Assembly: GCF_014171475.1 (NCBI RefSeq)
Contig: NZ_CP048817.1
Coordinates: 3,596,001-3,660,000, forward strand
From: Sphingomonas sp. So64.6b
GTDB lineage: Bacteria; Pseudomonadota; Alphaproteobacteria; Sphingomonadales; Sphingomonadaceae
DNA: 64,000 nt
Direction: 5' to 3'
The notes under the pieces were generated by a model. It made no database searches. It had not been told where the DNA came from and saw only the letters and a list, made by a program, of their open reading frames with translations. Shown here in pieces: positions 45,112-54,259 of the stretch; within the stretch, counting starts at the first letter, position 1; each line of letters opens with the position of its first letter. A program made the translations under genes and the position numbers.

Positions 45112-46296
45112 ATGAACAAGGTACGCGTCGCCGGCGTCGGCATGATCCCCTTCACCAAGCCGGGCCAAAGCGAGGACTGGGACGTGATGGCCGAAAAGGC
45201 GATCCGGCTTTCCCTCGCCGATGCCGGGGTGAGCTATGACCAGATCCAGCAGGCCTATGCCGGCTATGTCTATGGCGATTCCACCGCGGGTCAGTCGGCG
45301 CTGTACCGCGTTGGGGTGACTGGCATCCCGATTGTCAACGTCAACAACAACTGTTCGACCGGATCGACCGCGCTCTATCTGGCGCGGCAGATGGTCGAGG
45401 CGGGTGTGGTGGAGTGCGTGCTCGCGGTCGGCTTCGAGCAGATGCTGCCGGGCGCACTCGGCATGATGTTCAACGACCGCAAGCGCACGCTCGACATGGC
45501 GCTAAAGCGGCAGGATCAGTTACAGGCGAAGAATGATCATTCGCCTTTTGCCGCGCAGCAATTCGGCGGTGCGGGTCTTAACCATCAGGCACGCTACGGC
45601 ACTAGCGACGAGGCGTTCGGGCTGGTCAGCGTCAAGGCCCGCCGCCACGCCGCGAACAACCCGATGGCGCTGTTCCGCGACCCAATCACCCTGGAGGAGG
45701 TGATGGCATCGAAGCATCTCTACGGCCCGATCACGCGTTTCCAGGCGTGTCCACCGACCTGCGGTGCAGCGGCGGCAGTGCTAGTCTCGCCCGCTTTTGC
45801 GGCAAAACACAATCTCGACGCCTCGGTCGAGATCGTCGCGCAGGCGCTCACCACCGACATGCCCGGCACATTCGAAGATCGCGGCATGATGAGCGTCGTC
45901 GGCTACGACATGGCCAAGGAAGCCGCTCGGCAGGTTTACGAGACGGCGGGCGTCGGCCCGGACGATATTCAGGCCGTCGAACTGCACGATTGCTTCACAC
46001 CGAACGAACTGATCTCGTACGAAGCGCTTGGGCTCACCGCCGAAGGCACGGCCGAGCAATATATCCGCGACGGCCAGAACAGCTATGGCGGCAAGCATGT
46101 CATCAATCCCTCGGGCGGGCTGCTGTCCAAGGGTCACCCGCTCGGCGCGACCGGCCTCGCCCAATGCTTTGAGTTGACCCACCAGTTGCGCGGCACGGCG
46201 AACAAGCGGCAGGTCGAGAATATGCAGTTCGCCCTTCAGCACAATGTCGGGCTGGGTGGGGCATGTGTGGTGACGCTTTACGGTAAGGCGGCCTGA
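45112..46296 (+). CDS. SCP-x-type thiolase / lipid-transfer-protein acyltransferase
   Basis: The 394-residue protein has the thiolase fold with the reactive Cys in VNNNCSTGSTALYLARQ near residues 79-95. HDCFTPNELISYEALG near 292-307 and SGGLLSKGHPLGATG near 331-345 give the His and C-terminal motifs of the SCP2-thiolase branch. This branch covers 3-ketoacyl-CoA thiolases acting on branched or sterol side chains and related aldolases (Ltp2-type). Its 3' end overlaps the MaoC gene (TGATG), and it lies 24 bp after the acyl-CoA dehydrogenase. C-C cleavage of the CoA-activated side chain is the likely role. Confidence 0.92.
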   Translation: MNKVRVAGVGMIPFTKPGQSEDWDVMAEKAIRLSLADAGVSYDQIQQAYAGYVYGDSTAGQSALYRVGVTGIPIVNVNNNCSTGSTALYLARQMVEAGVVECVLAVGFEQMLPGALGMMFNDRKRTLDMALKRQDQLQAKNDHSPFAAQQFGGAGLNHQARYGTSDEAFGLVSVKARRHAANNPMALFRDPITLEEVMASKHLYGPITRFQACPPTCGAAAAVLVSPAFAAKHNLDASVEIVAQALTTDMPGTFEDRGMMSVVGYDMAKEAARQVYETAGVGPDDIQAVELHDCFTPNELISYEALGLTAEGTAEQYIRDGQNSYGGKHVINPSGGLLSKGHPLGATGLAQCFELTHQLRGTANKRQVENMQFALQHNVGLGGACVVTLYGKAA

Positions 46297-46754
46297 TGCT
46301 CGATCGCAATGCCCATGTCGGCGTGGTCTCCGAACCGCGCACGATCCAAGTAGAAAAGGGCTTTCTCACATTCTTTGCCAAGGCGACTGGCGAGACCGAT
46401 CCGGTCTATTTCGACGAGGATGTCGCCCGAGGGGCGGGCCAACCTGCGATACCTGCACCGCCGACTTATCTCTTTTCGTTGGCGATGTCCGCCCCGGCCA
46501 AACGCGGCGGCCTGTTCGACAAGCAGAATGGGCTCGGCGTCGACATGGCCCGAATCCTCCACGGCGAGCAGAGTTTCGCTTACTACAAGCCAATCCACGC
46601 GGGCGACGTACTGACGCTGACTACCACCACCAGCGACATCTACGCCAAGAAGGGAGGGGCGCTCGAATTCATCGTTCAGGATACAAAGGCTGTGGATGCC
46701 AGCGGGAAACTGTGCGCTGAGATGCGGAGCGTGACGGTGGTGCGCAATGACTGA
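46296..46754 (+). CDS. MaoC-like dehydratase N-terminal-domain protein
   Basis: The start overlaps the thiolase stop by 1 bp. The 152-residue protein is a single hot-dog domain: VEKGFLTFFAKATGETDPVY near residues 19-38, APPTYLFSLAMSA near 55-67, and LHGEQSFAYYKPIHAGDVLT near 88-107. It matches the FAS1-like MaoC N-terminal family, which lacks the full catalytic His/Asp pair. It is paired with the catalytic MaoC protein in the next gene, as in heteromeric enoyl-CoA hydratases of steroid side-chain degradation. Confidence 0.88.
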   Translation: MLDRNAHVGVVSEPRTIQVEKGFLTFFAKATGETDPVYFDEDVARGAGQPAIPAPPTYLFSLAMSAPAKRGGLFDKQNGLGVDMARILHGEQSFAYYKPIHAGDVLTLTTTTSDIYAKKGGALEFIVQDTKAVDASGKLCAEMRSVTVVRND

Positions 46755-47142
46755 CGGCGACACCCTTCCCGAGCTGGTGCGCGGACCGATTACGCGCGGC
46801 ACGCTGGCCTTGTTCGCGGGCGCCAGCCACGACCACGTCCTCCTGCACATCGACAGCGATTTCGCGAAGGCGGCCGGAATGAACGACGTGTTCGCCCATG
46901 GCATGCTCTCGATGGCGTACCTCGCTCAAGCGCTTCGCGATTGGGCGCCGGGCGCGCGTATCCGTCATTGGAACGTGCGGTTTACCGCAATTACGCCGCT
47001 GCACTCCACGGTCCATTGCTTCGGCGAAGTGGTCGAAACTTTCCAGGAGGATAGCGGACGCAGCGCTCGTCTAAAGGTCGGCGCGCGGACCGACCAAGGC
47101 ATTCGGACGCTCGATGGCGAAGCAATCATCGCAATTGATTGA
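46747..47142 (+). CDS. MaoC-family enoyl-CoA hydratase subunit
   Basis: It overlaps the previous gene by 8 bp. The 131-residue hot-dog protein has FAGASHDHVLLHIDSDFAKA near residues 24-43, with Asp and His of the hydratase-2 motif retained but the usual Asn-Pro changed to Val-Leu. GMNDVFAHGMLSMAYLAQAL follows. It would supply the catalytic half of a two-subunit hydratase with the upstream MaoC protein. Since both classical crotonases near this operon are broken, this pair may carry out the hydration step. Confidence 0.88.
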   Translation: MTDGDTLPELVRGPITRGTLALFAGASHDHVLLHIDSDFAKAAGMNDVFAHGMLSMAYLAQALRDWAPGARIRHWNVRFTAITPLHSTVHCFGEVVETFQEDSGRSARLKVGARTDQGIRTLDGEAIIAID

Positions 47143-47441
47143 GGAGAATTCATAATAAAATTTGTCATCGTCAAAATAGTCGCGGTTCATGCGACGGCGG
47201 CCGGCGCGCCGATAGCTTCTGAAAGCGGGCATGGGCCTTGGACCGTTGGCGCGCCGGCTATCGGTCATGGAAGCTTCCGCGCAAGCGGTGCTGGACTCGT
47301 ATTGCCGGCTTAAAGGCGCAACCGGTACGGTCCTGATTGGCACGGCGCTTGACGAGTCGAACTGACCGGTGGCCTCGTCGCGAGAGTCGCGGTCGACGGT
47401 ATGGCGCCAGCCATCAACGTCGAGCGCTGCTGAGAGGCGTG
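47143..47441. other. Spacer between MaoC and broken hydratase
   Basis: About 300 bp. A frame near 47268-47364 on the plus strand reads MEASAQAVLDSYCRLKGATG then VLIGTALDESN before a stop. It has no family I can name. Otherwise nothing is recognised. Confidence 0.3.
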
Positions 47442-48200
47442 ATGCATTCCCCAATCCGCTACGCCGTCGCGGACGGCATTGCGACGATCACGCTCGCACG
47501 CCCGCAGGCGTGCAATGCACGTTCATGGATACGTTCCACGAGATAGGCTCGGCAATCGCCGGCGATACGGAAATCCGCGCGATCCTTATTGAAGGTGAAG
47601 GTCGAATTCTGCGTCGGCTGCGACTTGCGCGACTTCAGCGGCGAGGATGCTGACAGCCCCTGGCCGGACGGCTGCACGAAACGCGCAAGCTGCTTGCGGC
47701 GACGCCAGTGCCGACTGTGGTCGCGGTGCAAGGCGCGGCAGCGGGCGCTGGGCTCAGCCTCGTCGCCTTCGTTGACATGGCGGTTGCGGCGCGCTCGGCA
47801 AGCTTCGTAATGGCCTATGCGAGGATCGGGCTTACCGCCGATGGCGGAGCGACATGGCTGCTGCCGCGCGTGATCGGGTTCAGGCGCACACAGGAAATGG
47901 CGCTTATCGGCCGCCGCCTGAACCCCCGAGGAGGCCGAGCGCTACAGGCTAGTGACGCGGGTCGTCGAGGATGCCGCGCTGGCGGACGATGCGCGTGCGA
48001 CCGCCGTCAAGATCGCAGCCGGGCCGACCACGGCCTTAGGCGCAATCAAGCACTTGTTGGCTGCACAGGGCGGCGTCTCCTTTGCTAACCAACTCGACGC
48101 CGAGTTGAACGAGATCACGATCGCACGCGCGAGCGCCGACGCGCACGAGGGGATAGCAGTGTTCCTCAAGCGTCGTGCGCCGAACTTTACTGGGGCGTAG
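47442..48200 (+). pseudogene. Heavily decayed enoyl-CoA hydratase/isomerase
   Basis: An ATG with GAGAGG upstream begins MHSPIRYAVADGIATITLAR, the normal crotonase start. The gene then needs a frame change to read FMDTFHEIGSAIAGDTEIRA, another for CVGCDLRDFSGEDADS, and another for LLAATPVPTVVAVQGAAAGA. A further one is needed before PEEAERYRLVTRVVEDAALA, and it runs on to a stop at 48200. At least four small insertions or deletions are spread along an otherwise complete gene. The product cannot be active. It sits at the end of the MaoC operon, on the same strand. Confidence 0.85.
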
Positions 48201-48310
48201 CACTGCTTTGCGGCGAATTCGGATGGCTGCGAACTTAGAAACACGGACGGCAGCTAGCTAATCGATGCAATCATTCTATCCAAGCTGCTCAAAGAGTCGT
48301 TCGGAGCCTC

Positions 48311-48748
48311 CTATCGCGTCAGAGCCGCCATCATATTATGCACGATGTGGTTGCTCGGCCCCGCCGACGGCATGTGGCGGATAATTTCCAACTTGCCGTT
48401 GGCGACCGCCTCCATCGCCAGCGCCTGAAACGCGCTATCGTTCGTGCCAATCAGGAACCGCGCGAGCGGGAGCAGCGCCGCATAATCTGCTCGGATCTTT
48501 GTATAGGCCTCGTCGTCGGGGCATTCCACAAGGTCCAGGCTGCAGGACTTGCCTTCGACGCGTCGCGTCCACGCGAGCATACCGTCGGAGGCGAGATGCG
48601 CCGGGACGTCGTGACAGACCTCGCACGTCACTCCTTGCGCCACCATCCCGAGTCGGCACGCGGCAATCGAGACCTTCTGGTAGATATCGAACCATTCGGG
48701 ACTTGCGAATTCGACGAAGAAATCGGCGGGGCTGAGGATAGTATCCAT
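48311..48748 (-). CDS. SCP2-like sterol-carrier-domain protein
   Basis: The 145-residue protein has no catalytic motif. Its pattern, with DGMLAWTRRVEGKSCSLDLV near residues 54-73, a charged middle segment, and a C-terminal VANGKLEIIRHMPSAGP near 114-130, resembles SCP2 domains that bind lipid acyl-CoAs. I judge this by the overall layout, with moderate confidence. It is 43 bp downstream of an acyl-CoA dehydrogenase on the same strand and is likely co-transcribed. It may present a hydrophobic substrate to the enzymes. Confidence 0.6.
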   Translation of the reverse strand: MDTILSPADFFVEFASPEWFDIYQKVSIAACRLGMVAQGVTCEVCHDVPAHLASDGMLAWTRRVEGKSCSLDLVECPDDEAYTKIRADYAALLPLARFLIGTNDSAFQALAMEAVANGKLEIIRHMPSAGPSNHIVHNMMAALTR

Positions 48749-48791
48749 GTCTCGTTCCTTTTGCAGCGGGTCTAATGCTCGCCATTAAAGG

Positions 48792-50024
48792 TCACACGCC
48801 TCTCGGAATGTCCTTGAATGCGACGTCGCGGTCGATGCGAATGTCGAGCGGGAGTCCCAGCACCCGCTCGGCGATGATGTTCTTAAGAATCTCGTCGGTG
48901 CCACCTGCGATGCGCAGTGCTGTGCCCCAGAACCAATTGTGCTGGAACGCCGATATGAGATGTCGCTCGTGTTCGTCTCCGACGATGCCATATTGGTCAA
49001 GCCGGTTCATCGCCTCTTCGCCGATCTCCTGCATCTGACGCGCGGAGACGATCTTGCCGATCGCCGATTCGGGGCCGGGGGTGTCGCCTCGACTGAGCGC
49101 CGTCATCGCCCGGTAGCGGGTAAGGCGGAGTCCTTCAGCCGAAACATACCAGTCGGCCAGCCGCTCGCGGAAGCCGCCGTCCTCCGCTGCCGAGCTACCG
49201 CCGACCCCTGGGATTCCCTGCGCCAGCGCGAGCAATTCGCTCCAGTTCGGTCCCATGCCGCCGCCGACCGCCAGCCGCTCATTCATCAGCGTTACCAAAG
49301 CGACGTTCCAGCCCTTGCCCACCTCGCCCAGCCGTTGGCTGTCGCGTACGCGCACGTCGGTGAAATAGACCTCGTTGAAGTCGCTCTCCCCGGAAGCCTG
49401 ATGGATAGGGCGGATGTCGACGCCGGGCGATTTCATGTCGACCCAGAACATTGTTAAACCGCTGTGCTTGGGCACGTCGGGATCGGTCCGCACCAATACG
49501 ATGCCAAAGTCCGAATAATGTGCGCCCGATGTCCACACCTTCTGGCCGTCAAGGATCCAATCGCCCGATCCGTCGCCGGCGCGCATTGCCCTGGTGCGGC
49601 TGGCGGCGGCGTCCGATCCAGCTGAGGGTTCCGAGAATAGCTGGCACCAGATCTCCTCGCCGCGCACCGCAGCAGGTACGAAGCGTTGCTTAGTCGCGTT
49701 GTCGGCGAACGCCATCACCGTCGGCACGCACATACCCAGCCCGATTGCGAAGAAGCCATAGCCGCGACCGTGCTTCGCCTCCTCCTCGTTGAAGATCACC
49801 TGTTCCATCGGCGTGCCCCCGCCGCCGCCCCATTCCTTCGGCCAAGTGATGCAGGCATAACCGACCTCGGCTTTTTTTGCCTGCCACACCTTGCCCTCGC
49901 CCAAGAGCGAGGTGTCGTCCACGCGGGGTGCTTTCCGCTCCTTATCGCGCCCGGCGTTCACGTCCAGCCAAGCGCGCGCGTTAGTGCGGAATTCGGCTTC
50001 GGCGGGGCTGTCGTTGAAGTCCAT
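48792..50024 (-). CDS. Acyl-CoA dehydrogenase, larger subunit-type
   Basis: The 410-residue flavoprotein has ITWPKEWGGGGGTPMEQVIF near residues 60-79, FSEPSAGSDAAASRTRAM near 134-151, and ILDGQKVWTSGAHYSDFG near 161-178. The C-terminus is GGTDEILKNIIAERVLGLP. Together with the smaller dehydrogenase 14 bp upstream it matches the paired FadE-type (alpha2beta2) acyl-CoA dehydrogenases known from steroid side-chain and bile acid degradation, where one subunit carries the base and the other completes the FAD site. This protein carries the usual FAD motifs. A heteromer is inferred from the gene pair. Confidence 0.92.
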   Translation of the reverse strand: MDFNDSPAEAEFRTNARAWLDVNAGRDKERKAPRVDDTSLLGEGKVWQAKKAEVGYACITWPKEWGGGGGTPMEQVIFNEEEAKHGRGYGFFAIGLGMCVPTVMAFADNATKQRFVPAAVRGEEIWCQLFSEPSAGSDAAASRTRAMRAGDGSGDWILDGQKVWTSGAHYSDFGIVLVRTDPDVPKHSGLTMFWVDMKSPGVDIRPIHQASGESDFNEVYFTDVRVRDSQRLGEVGKGWNVALVTLMNERLAVGGGMGPNWSELLALAQGIPGVGGSSAAEDGGFRERLADWYVSAEGLRLTRYRAMTALSRGDTPGPESAIGKIVSARQMQEIGEEAMNRLDQYGIVGDEHERHLISAFQHNWFWGTALRIAGGTDEILKNIIAERVLGLPLDIRIDRDVAFKDIPRGV

Positions 50025-50038
50025 CGGATGACCCTCTA

Positions 50039-51154
50039 TTAGGCGGCGTTGCAGCGTTCGATGCGGCGTACCAGCCGCTCGCGCCAGACCGGCAGGCCAC
50101 CCAGCGCCAGCGACAACTGACGCGCGCGGCGCAAATGGAGGTGACAGTCAATTTCCCAAGTGAAGCCCATTCCACCATGCGTCTGAAGATTCTCCTTGGC
50201 TGCGAAATCATAGGCCGCGCTGCCGGCGATCCGCGCGGCGGCGGCCGCCTCCGGCAGCTCGGCGGCGTCGGTTGCGAGCGCCCAGGCACCGTAATAGGCG
50301 CTCGACCGAGCGAGCTCGGCCTTGACGTATATGTCGGCAAGCTTGTGCTTGATAGCCTGGTAGCTGCCGATTACGCGGCCGAATGCATAGCGCTCCAGCG
50401 CATAGTTCTTAGCCATTTCGAGGCAGCGATCGGCGCCCCCGACCTGCTCAAATGCGAACAGCACCGCCGCGCGATCCAGGATTGCCGAGAGCAAGGCCGC
50501 CCCCTCTCCTTCGGTACCGAGCGGCTCGCAGATCGTATCGCAGAAGGTCAGCTGCGCCACGTTGCGGGTCGGATCGAGCGTCTTCAACGTCCTCTGCGTC
50601 ACACCGTCGGCGGCCAGATCGACAAGAAACAGGCCCGGCCCGGTATCGGCGCCGGCGAGAACGATGGCGTGGGTCGCGATTGCACCATCGGTTACCGGCA
50701 CCTTGATGCCGCTCAGCCGGCCATCCTTGACCGTCGCGGTTGTCGTGTCAGCGTCGACCAGGCCAGGACCATCTGAGGTTGCCAGGCAGCCAATTACCTC
50801 GCCCGCTGCGATACCGGGCAGCAGCGAACTTTTCTGCTTGTCGTTCCCCGCCTTCATAATGCCTTCCGCAAAAACATAGACGGTGGAGGCGAACGGGATC
50901 GGAGCCACAACCCGGCCGAGCTCCTCGGCGATGGCGCACAGCTCGACGTGACCCATGCCCGAGCCGCCATGCTCCGAAGGAATCGCGGCGCCAATCCAGC
51001 CCAACTCTACCACTTCCCGCCACAGCACCGGGTCGAACAGTTGTGAGTCGTCGTCGAGGATCGCTCGGGTCGTGGCGGAGGTACAGCGCGCGGAAAGAAA
51101 CTTGCGTACTTCCTGTTTCAGAAACTTCTGATCGTCGGAATAATCGAAATTCAC
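50039..51154 (-). CDS. Acyl-CoA dehydrogenase, smaller subunit-type
   Basis: The 371-residue protein begins MNFDYSDDQKFLKQEVRKFL, has GWIGAAIPSEHGGSGMGHVE near residues 52-71, and ends in THGGMGFTWEIDCHLHLRRA near 332-351. The last motif is typical of the second subunit in paired acyl-CoA dehydrogenases. The FAD/acyl loop (TSDGPGLVDADTTTATVKDG) is divergent compared with the standard TEPxxGSD motif, so it may be non-catalytic on its own. It is the first gene of the minus-strand set 48311-51154. Confidence 0.9.
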   Translation of the reverse strand: MNFDYSDDQKFLKQEVRKFLSARCTSATTRAILDDDSQLFDPVLWREVVELGWIGAAIPSEHGGSGMGHVELCAIAEELGRVVAPIPFASTVYVFAEGIMKAGNDKQKSSLLPGIAAGEVIGCLATSDGPGLVDADTTTATVKDGRLSGIKVPVTDGAIATHAIVLAGADTGPGLFLVDLAADGVTQRTLKTLDPTRNVAQLTFCDTICEPLGTEGEGAALLSAILDRAAVLFAFEQVGGADRCLEMAKNYALERYAFGRVIGSYQAIKHKLADIYVKAELARSSAYYGAWALATDAAELPEAAAAARIAGSAAYDFAAKENLQTHGGMGFTWEIDCHLHLRRARQLSLALGGLPVWRERLVRRIERCNAA

Positions 51155-51832
51155 ATTCGGCTCCTGATCCGTTCCAATCCACTCTCCGCCCGGCTGCGGT
51201 CAGTGTGCTCAATCTTTCCGGGGACGGCGCTGCGCACAAATGCCTTCTCTCCGCAGCACATGCCTCTCAGGCATATCCTTCGACGCGCGCATCGACGCGA
51301 CAGACGAGATTTCGAACATCACTCTCGAGGCTGCGGATGGAATCTGCCGAATGGATAGCAGCCCCTAGTGACCTATTCCGAGCGACCTGCTGCCACGGGG
51401 TTTGAAACGACTCCCAGCATTGGGGATTTGCGCTCCCCGGGCTCGTTGGTTCGGCCGATTTGTGCAGATCAGCGTTTCGCTAAGAAATGGCGGCATGGGA
51501 CGCAAGCAGGTGTATCCGTCGACGCAGCACCGAGGAAAAACTCTGATGATCGCGAAACCGATACGTCGCCGGGGGATTTTTTGTTCGGCTCGGCAACAAC
51601 CGTCTGGTATTGCCGGTTCGACATCAGCGTAACGGAAACAGAGCGTTACCTGCGCCAGCCTAAGACTGCGAGAAAGACCCGGCTTCCTTTAGCTCAAATC
51701 GGAGGGCCGGACGTGCCTCCTCTTAACAAGGAATGCACCTCTTCATGTCACCGTCCCTTGGCAAATAGGTTGGCGCGGGACAATTCGATAGCCAGGAAAT
51801 GCTGCCGCCAGCTGTGACACAAGGAGACTTCG
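51155..51832. other. Intergenic region upstream of acyl-CoA dehydrogenase and SnoaL-like genes
   Basis: About 680 bp of divergent intergenic DNA. Open frames in it (for example 51402-51632 plus) show no family motif. It probably holds the promoters of the 48311-51154 operon and of the SnoaL-like gene. Confidence 0.35.
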
Positions 51833-52183
51833 TTGATTTTCCCGGATAAATGGGCAGCCAGCTGGATAGAAGCCTGGAATCGCCGAGACTTGGACGATCT
51901 GATTGGCCTCTACGGTGACGGCATTCACCTCCGCTCGCCATTTGCGAAAGTCTATGCGGAGGACGGCGTGATAAAGGGCAAGGAAGCACTTCGCAGTTAC
52001 TGGGGAGAAGTAATGCGCAGGATACCGGAATTGAAGCTTGAGTTGGTCGCCGTTTATACTGGCCATTTGGCGTTGTCATTTCACTACCGTGACAACAATG
52101 GACGAAACTGCCTGGAGACCATCCTTTTCGACGAGCGCGACAAAGCGATTTTCGAAACCGCATGTCTCGACCGCCTTCGCTAG
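51833..52183 (+). CDS. SnoaL/NTF2-like protein
   Basis: The start is TTG at 51833, chosen because AAGGAG lies 7 bp upstream and no ATG gives a full domain. The 116-residue protein fits the NTF2-like fold: WIEAWNRRDLDDLIGLYGDG near residues 11-30, then an Ile-Lys-Gly-Lys loop (GVIKGKEALRSYWGEVMRRI near 45-64), followed by the strands VAVYTGHLALSFHYRDNNG. This family includes ketosteroid isomerases, cyclases and uncharacterised polyketide or lipid enzymes. A function in the same lipid or steroid-like pathway is plausible but unproven. Confidence 0.7.
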   Translation: MIFPDKWAASWIEAWNRRDLDDLIGLYGDGIHLRSPFAKVYAEDGVIKGKEALRSYWGEVMRRIPELKLELVAVYTGHLALSFHYRDNNGRNCLETILFDERDKAIFETACLDRLR

Positions 52184-52470
52184 CTAGTCGCCATATGACG
52201 GTCCTTCGCGGATCGAGAGGTTCCAAGCGGAGCGTTGCCCGACGCGGCGCAACGCTTTCACGTTTCATCTGTCCCTGTGGCAAGTCGATCATCGCGACCG
52301 CACTGCCTGCAGAGGCGCTGCTTTGCTGTCGCGTGCTCGGCGCGGGCGAGAAGCAGATTCAAAAAATCACTGTGAGCGATTTCACGCTCCTTCCCGCGAG
52401 CTCGATGCCTTGAGGGTACGGGCCGAATTGGCTGGTGCCGCCCATCGAACCGACGATGCCGGTCGGCGCT
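52184..52470. other. DNA between the SnoaL-like gene and the IS4 element
   Basis: About 290 bp. Read across the excised IS4, the minus strand has a short frame containing APTGIVGSMGGTSQFGPYPQ. No family is recognised. The last nine bases (GTCGGCGCT) are the IS4 target duplication. Confidence 0.35.
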
Positions 52471-53799
52471 CACTACTGTCCGGTTAATCGTCGAACAAAT
52501 TCAATTGGTTATTATTGTGGCGGTGAGGGAATGTTGTTGCTGTCAAGCCAAGTAGCTGATCGATGGGCATTTTCTCGAACGCAGTGACGCTTACCAGTTG
52601 TAGGATTGTGTAGAGGCTGGTGTCGAGGGTGAGGCGTTTCTTGACGATGGCGATGAGCACGTAGACGCACACAGCGATCCAGATTTGGGTTTTCACCGCG
52701 TTCTCGCTGGTGCCGAAGAAGCTCTTGATGCGCAGGTGCTGCTTGATCCACTTGAAGAGGAGTTCGATCTGCCATCGGCACCGATAGAGGTCGGCGATGG
52801 TTTTGGGCGGCAGGTCGAAATTGTTGGTGAGGAAGACGAGCGACTTGCCGCTTTCGGGGTCGCGATAGCGCACGCGGCGCAGGCGAGCGGGTAGCGCTTG
52901 AGGCTCAGGCGCAGCTCGAAGGCCACGACCTGATCGCAAATGACGCCGGTTGCCCGATCGACCGGGCGGGAGTTGATGCGGCGCAGGCGCGCTAGTTGCT
53001 TTTGCCGCGGATCACGAAGAAGGCGCCGGCGGTGCTGAGCCGGCAGAGGCGGATCAGATCCATGAACCCGCCATCCATGACGTAGATGGCGCCAGGCTCC
53101 GGGGTGATCACATCGAGCGGGTCGGTGTCGCAGGACTTGCCGTCATCGATATGGATAACCACGGGAATATTGCCCCGCAGATCGATCATGCTGTGCAGCT
53201 TCACTGCACCTTTGTTGTGGTGGAACCTGGCCCAAGGGAACAATGACAGGCACAGGTCATGGTGGTGGTGTCGAGCGCATAGGCGGCGGCCTCCAGATCG
53301 GCGCCGAAGGTGTCGCGTGCATAAAGCCGCCGAGCCTGACCGATCAGGATCTCGGCAAAGGCCGCATAGAGGTGCCAGTCGCGGCGCTTGTTGGCGTCGG
53401 CAAGCGTGCTGCGCCTGACCCGGCCGCGGATACCCGTGTGATAGAGCTTGGCCGTTTGCGCGTTCAGGCAGGTGACCGTGTCCCGTAGACTGTCACGGTA
53501 GGTCAGTTGGGCAAACGCCATGCAGCGGAAGTGGTCCTGGCAGCTGAAGCTCTTCACCGATCGGTCGCCGCCAAAGCGTTCAACGCATCGGCGAAAGCTG
53601 TGCTGGGGCAGGTGATCTATCAACTGCGCGAACACGATCTTGCCTTCGTACATCGTCTCACTCCCGCTCCCCGATCAGGGAACGGATGCTCAGCCGACGC
53701 CGCCGCGTGTTCAAGTCGGCGACAGGCCACAAACCGACCTTCATTATGCTAAATCAGTAGCTTATCGCGATCCCGCTCACCGCTTTCCGGACAGTAGTG
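52471..53799 (-). mobile_element. IS4-family insertion sequence with inactive transposase
   Basis: The unit is 1329 bp. The left end is CACTACTGTCCGGTTAA, and the right end, read inward, is CACTACTGTCCGGAAAG, sharing 13 identical terminal bases. GTCGGCGCT is duplicated directly outside both ends (52462-52470 and 53800-53808), a 9-bp duplication in the range of IS4-family insertions. The intact duplication suggests a fairly recent insertion. The transposase is broken by frameshifts, so the copy could only move with help in trans. Confidence 0.82.
52484..53653 (-). pseudogene. Frameshifted IS4-family transposase
   Basis: Three frames in order carry one protein: MYEGKIVFAQLIDHLPQHSF with an N-terminal DUF4372-like region down to about 53240; FPWARFHHNKGAVKLH to YVMDGGFMDLIRL (catalytic Asp region) down to about 53000; and VRYRDPESGKSLVFLTNNFD to LYRCRWQIELLFKWIKQHLR (the Glu region, YREW-type) down to the stop. 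At least three single-base changes separate them (near 53245, 53000 and 52900). The full-length product would be about 390 residues. Confidence 0.82.
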
Positions 53800-53973
53800 G
53801 TCGGCGCTACCTGATTGGTTGCGTCGGCAGCTCGCGCTCCAACTCCTCGTCCCACTCGCGCTATCCACGACTAAGATATAAGACGGCCCTGCCGCTATGA
53901 CGTTCCCGAGGTCTCCGCCGAAACGACAACGATGGCGCATACTTCGAGCGGCTCGGCGCGCGGATCTGTTCTT

Positions 53974-54237
53974 TTAGCGACTGCACCGCCCGCGCGACGG
54001 GTGTTGCCGCGAGCCGCCGCAGGCCGGTCCCACGGCGATCTGATGCCCAACTTCGCATGTATTCTGAGCCAAAATATCTCGCAGGGCGCCATGCCGGGCA
54101 CTAAAGCCCAGAGCTGCCCGGTGCTTGGTCCGGCCGCGGCCCGGATCGAGCACCGGTGCGGTGGTCTCGTCGGTAAACAGCTTGTGGCCGCGCTTCAGGT
54201 TGGCGAGCAGGTGATCGCGCAGCGGCGTGACGCTTAG
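53974..54237 (-). pseudogene. IS66-family TnpC fragment
   Basis: The minus strand reads VTPLRDHLLANLKRGHKLFT followed by DETTAPVLDPGRGRTK. This matches the catalytic region of IS66 transposases (LxADETxxPVLDPGRGRTK). The stretch after that soon loses similarity, and a stop or frame change cuts it. Only a small part of TnpC remains, joined at about 54240 to IS3 remains. Confidence 0.72.
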
Positions 54238-54259
54238 ACCGCGCGTCGGTATCCTCCGA

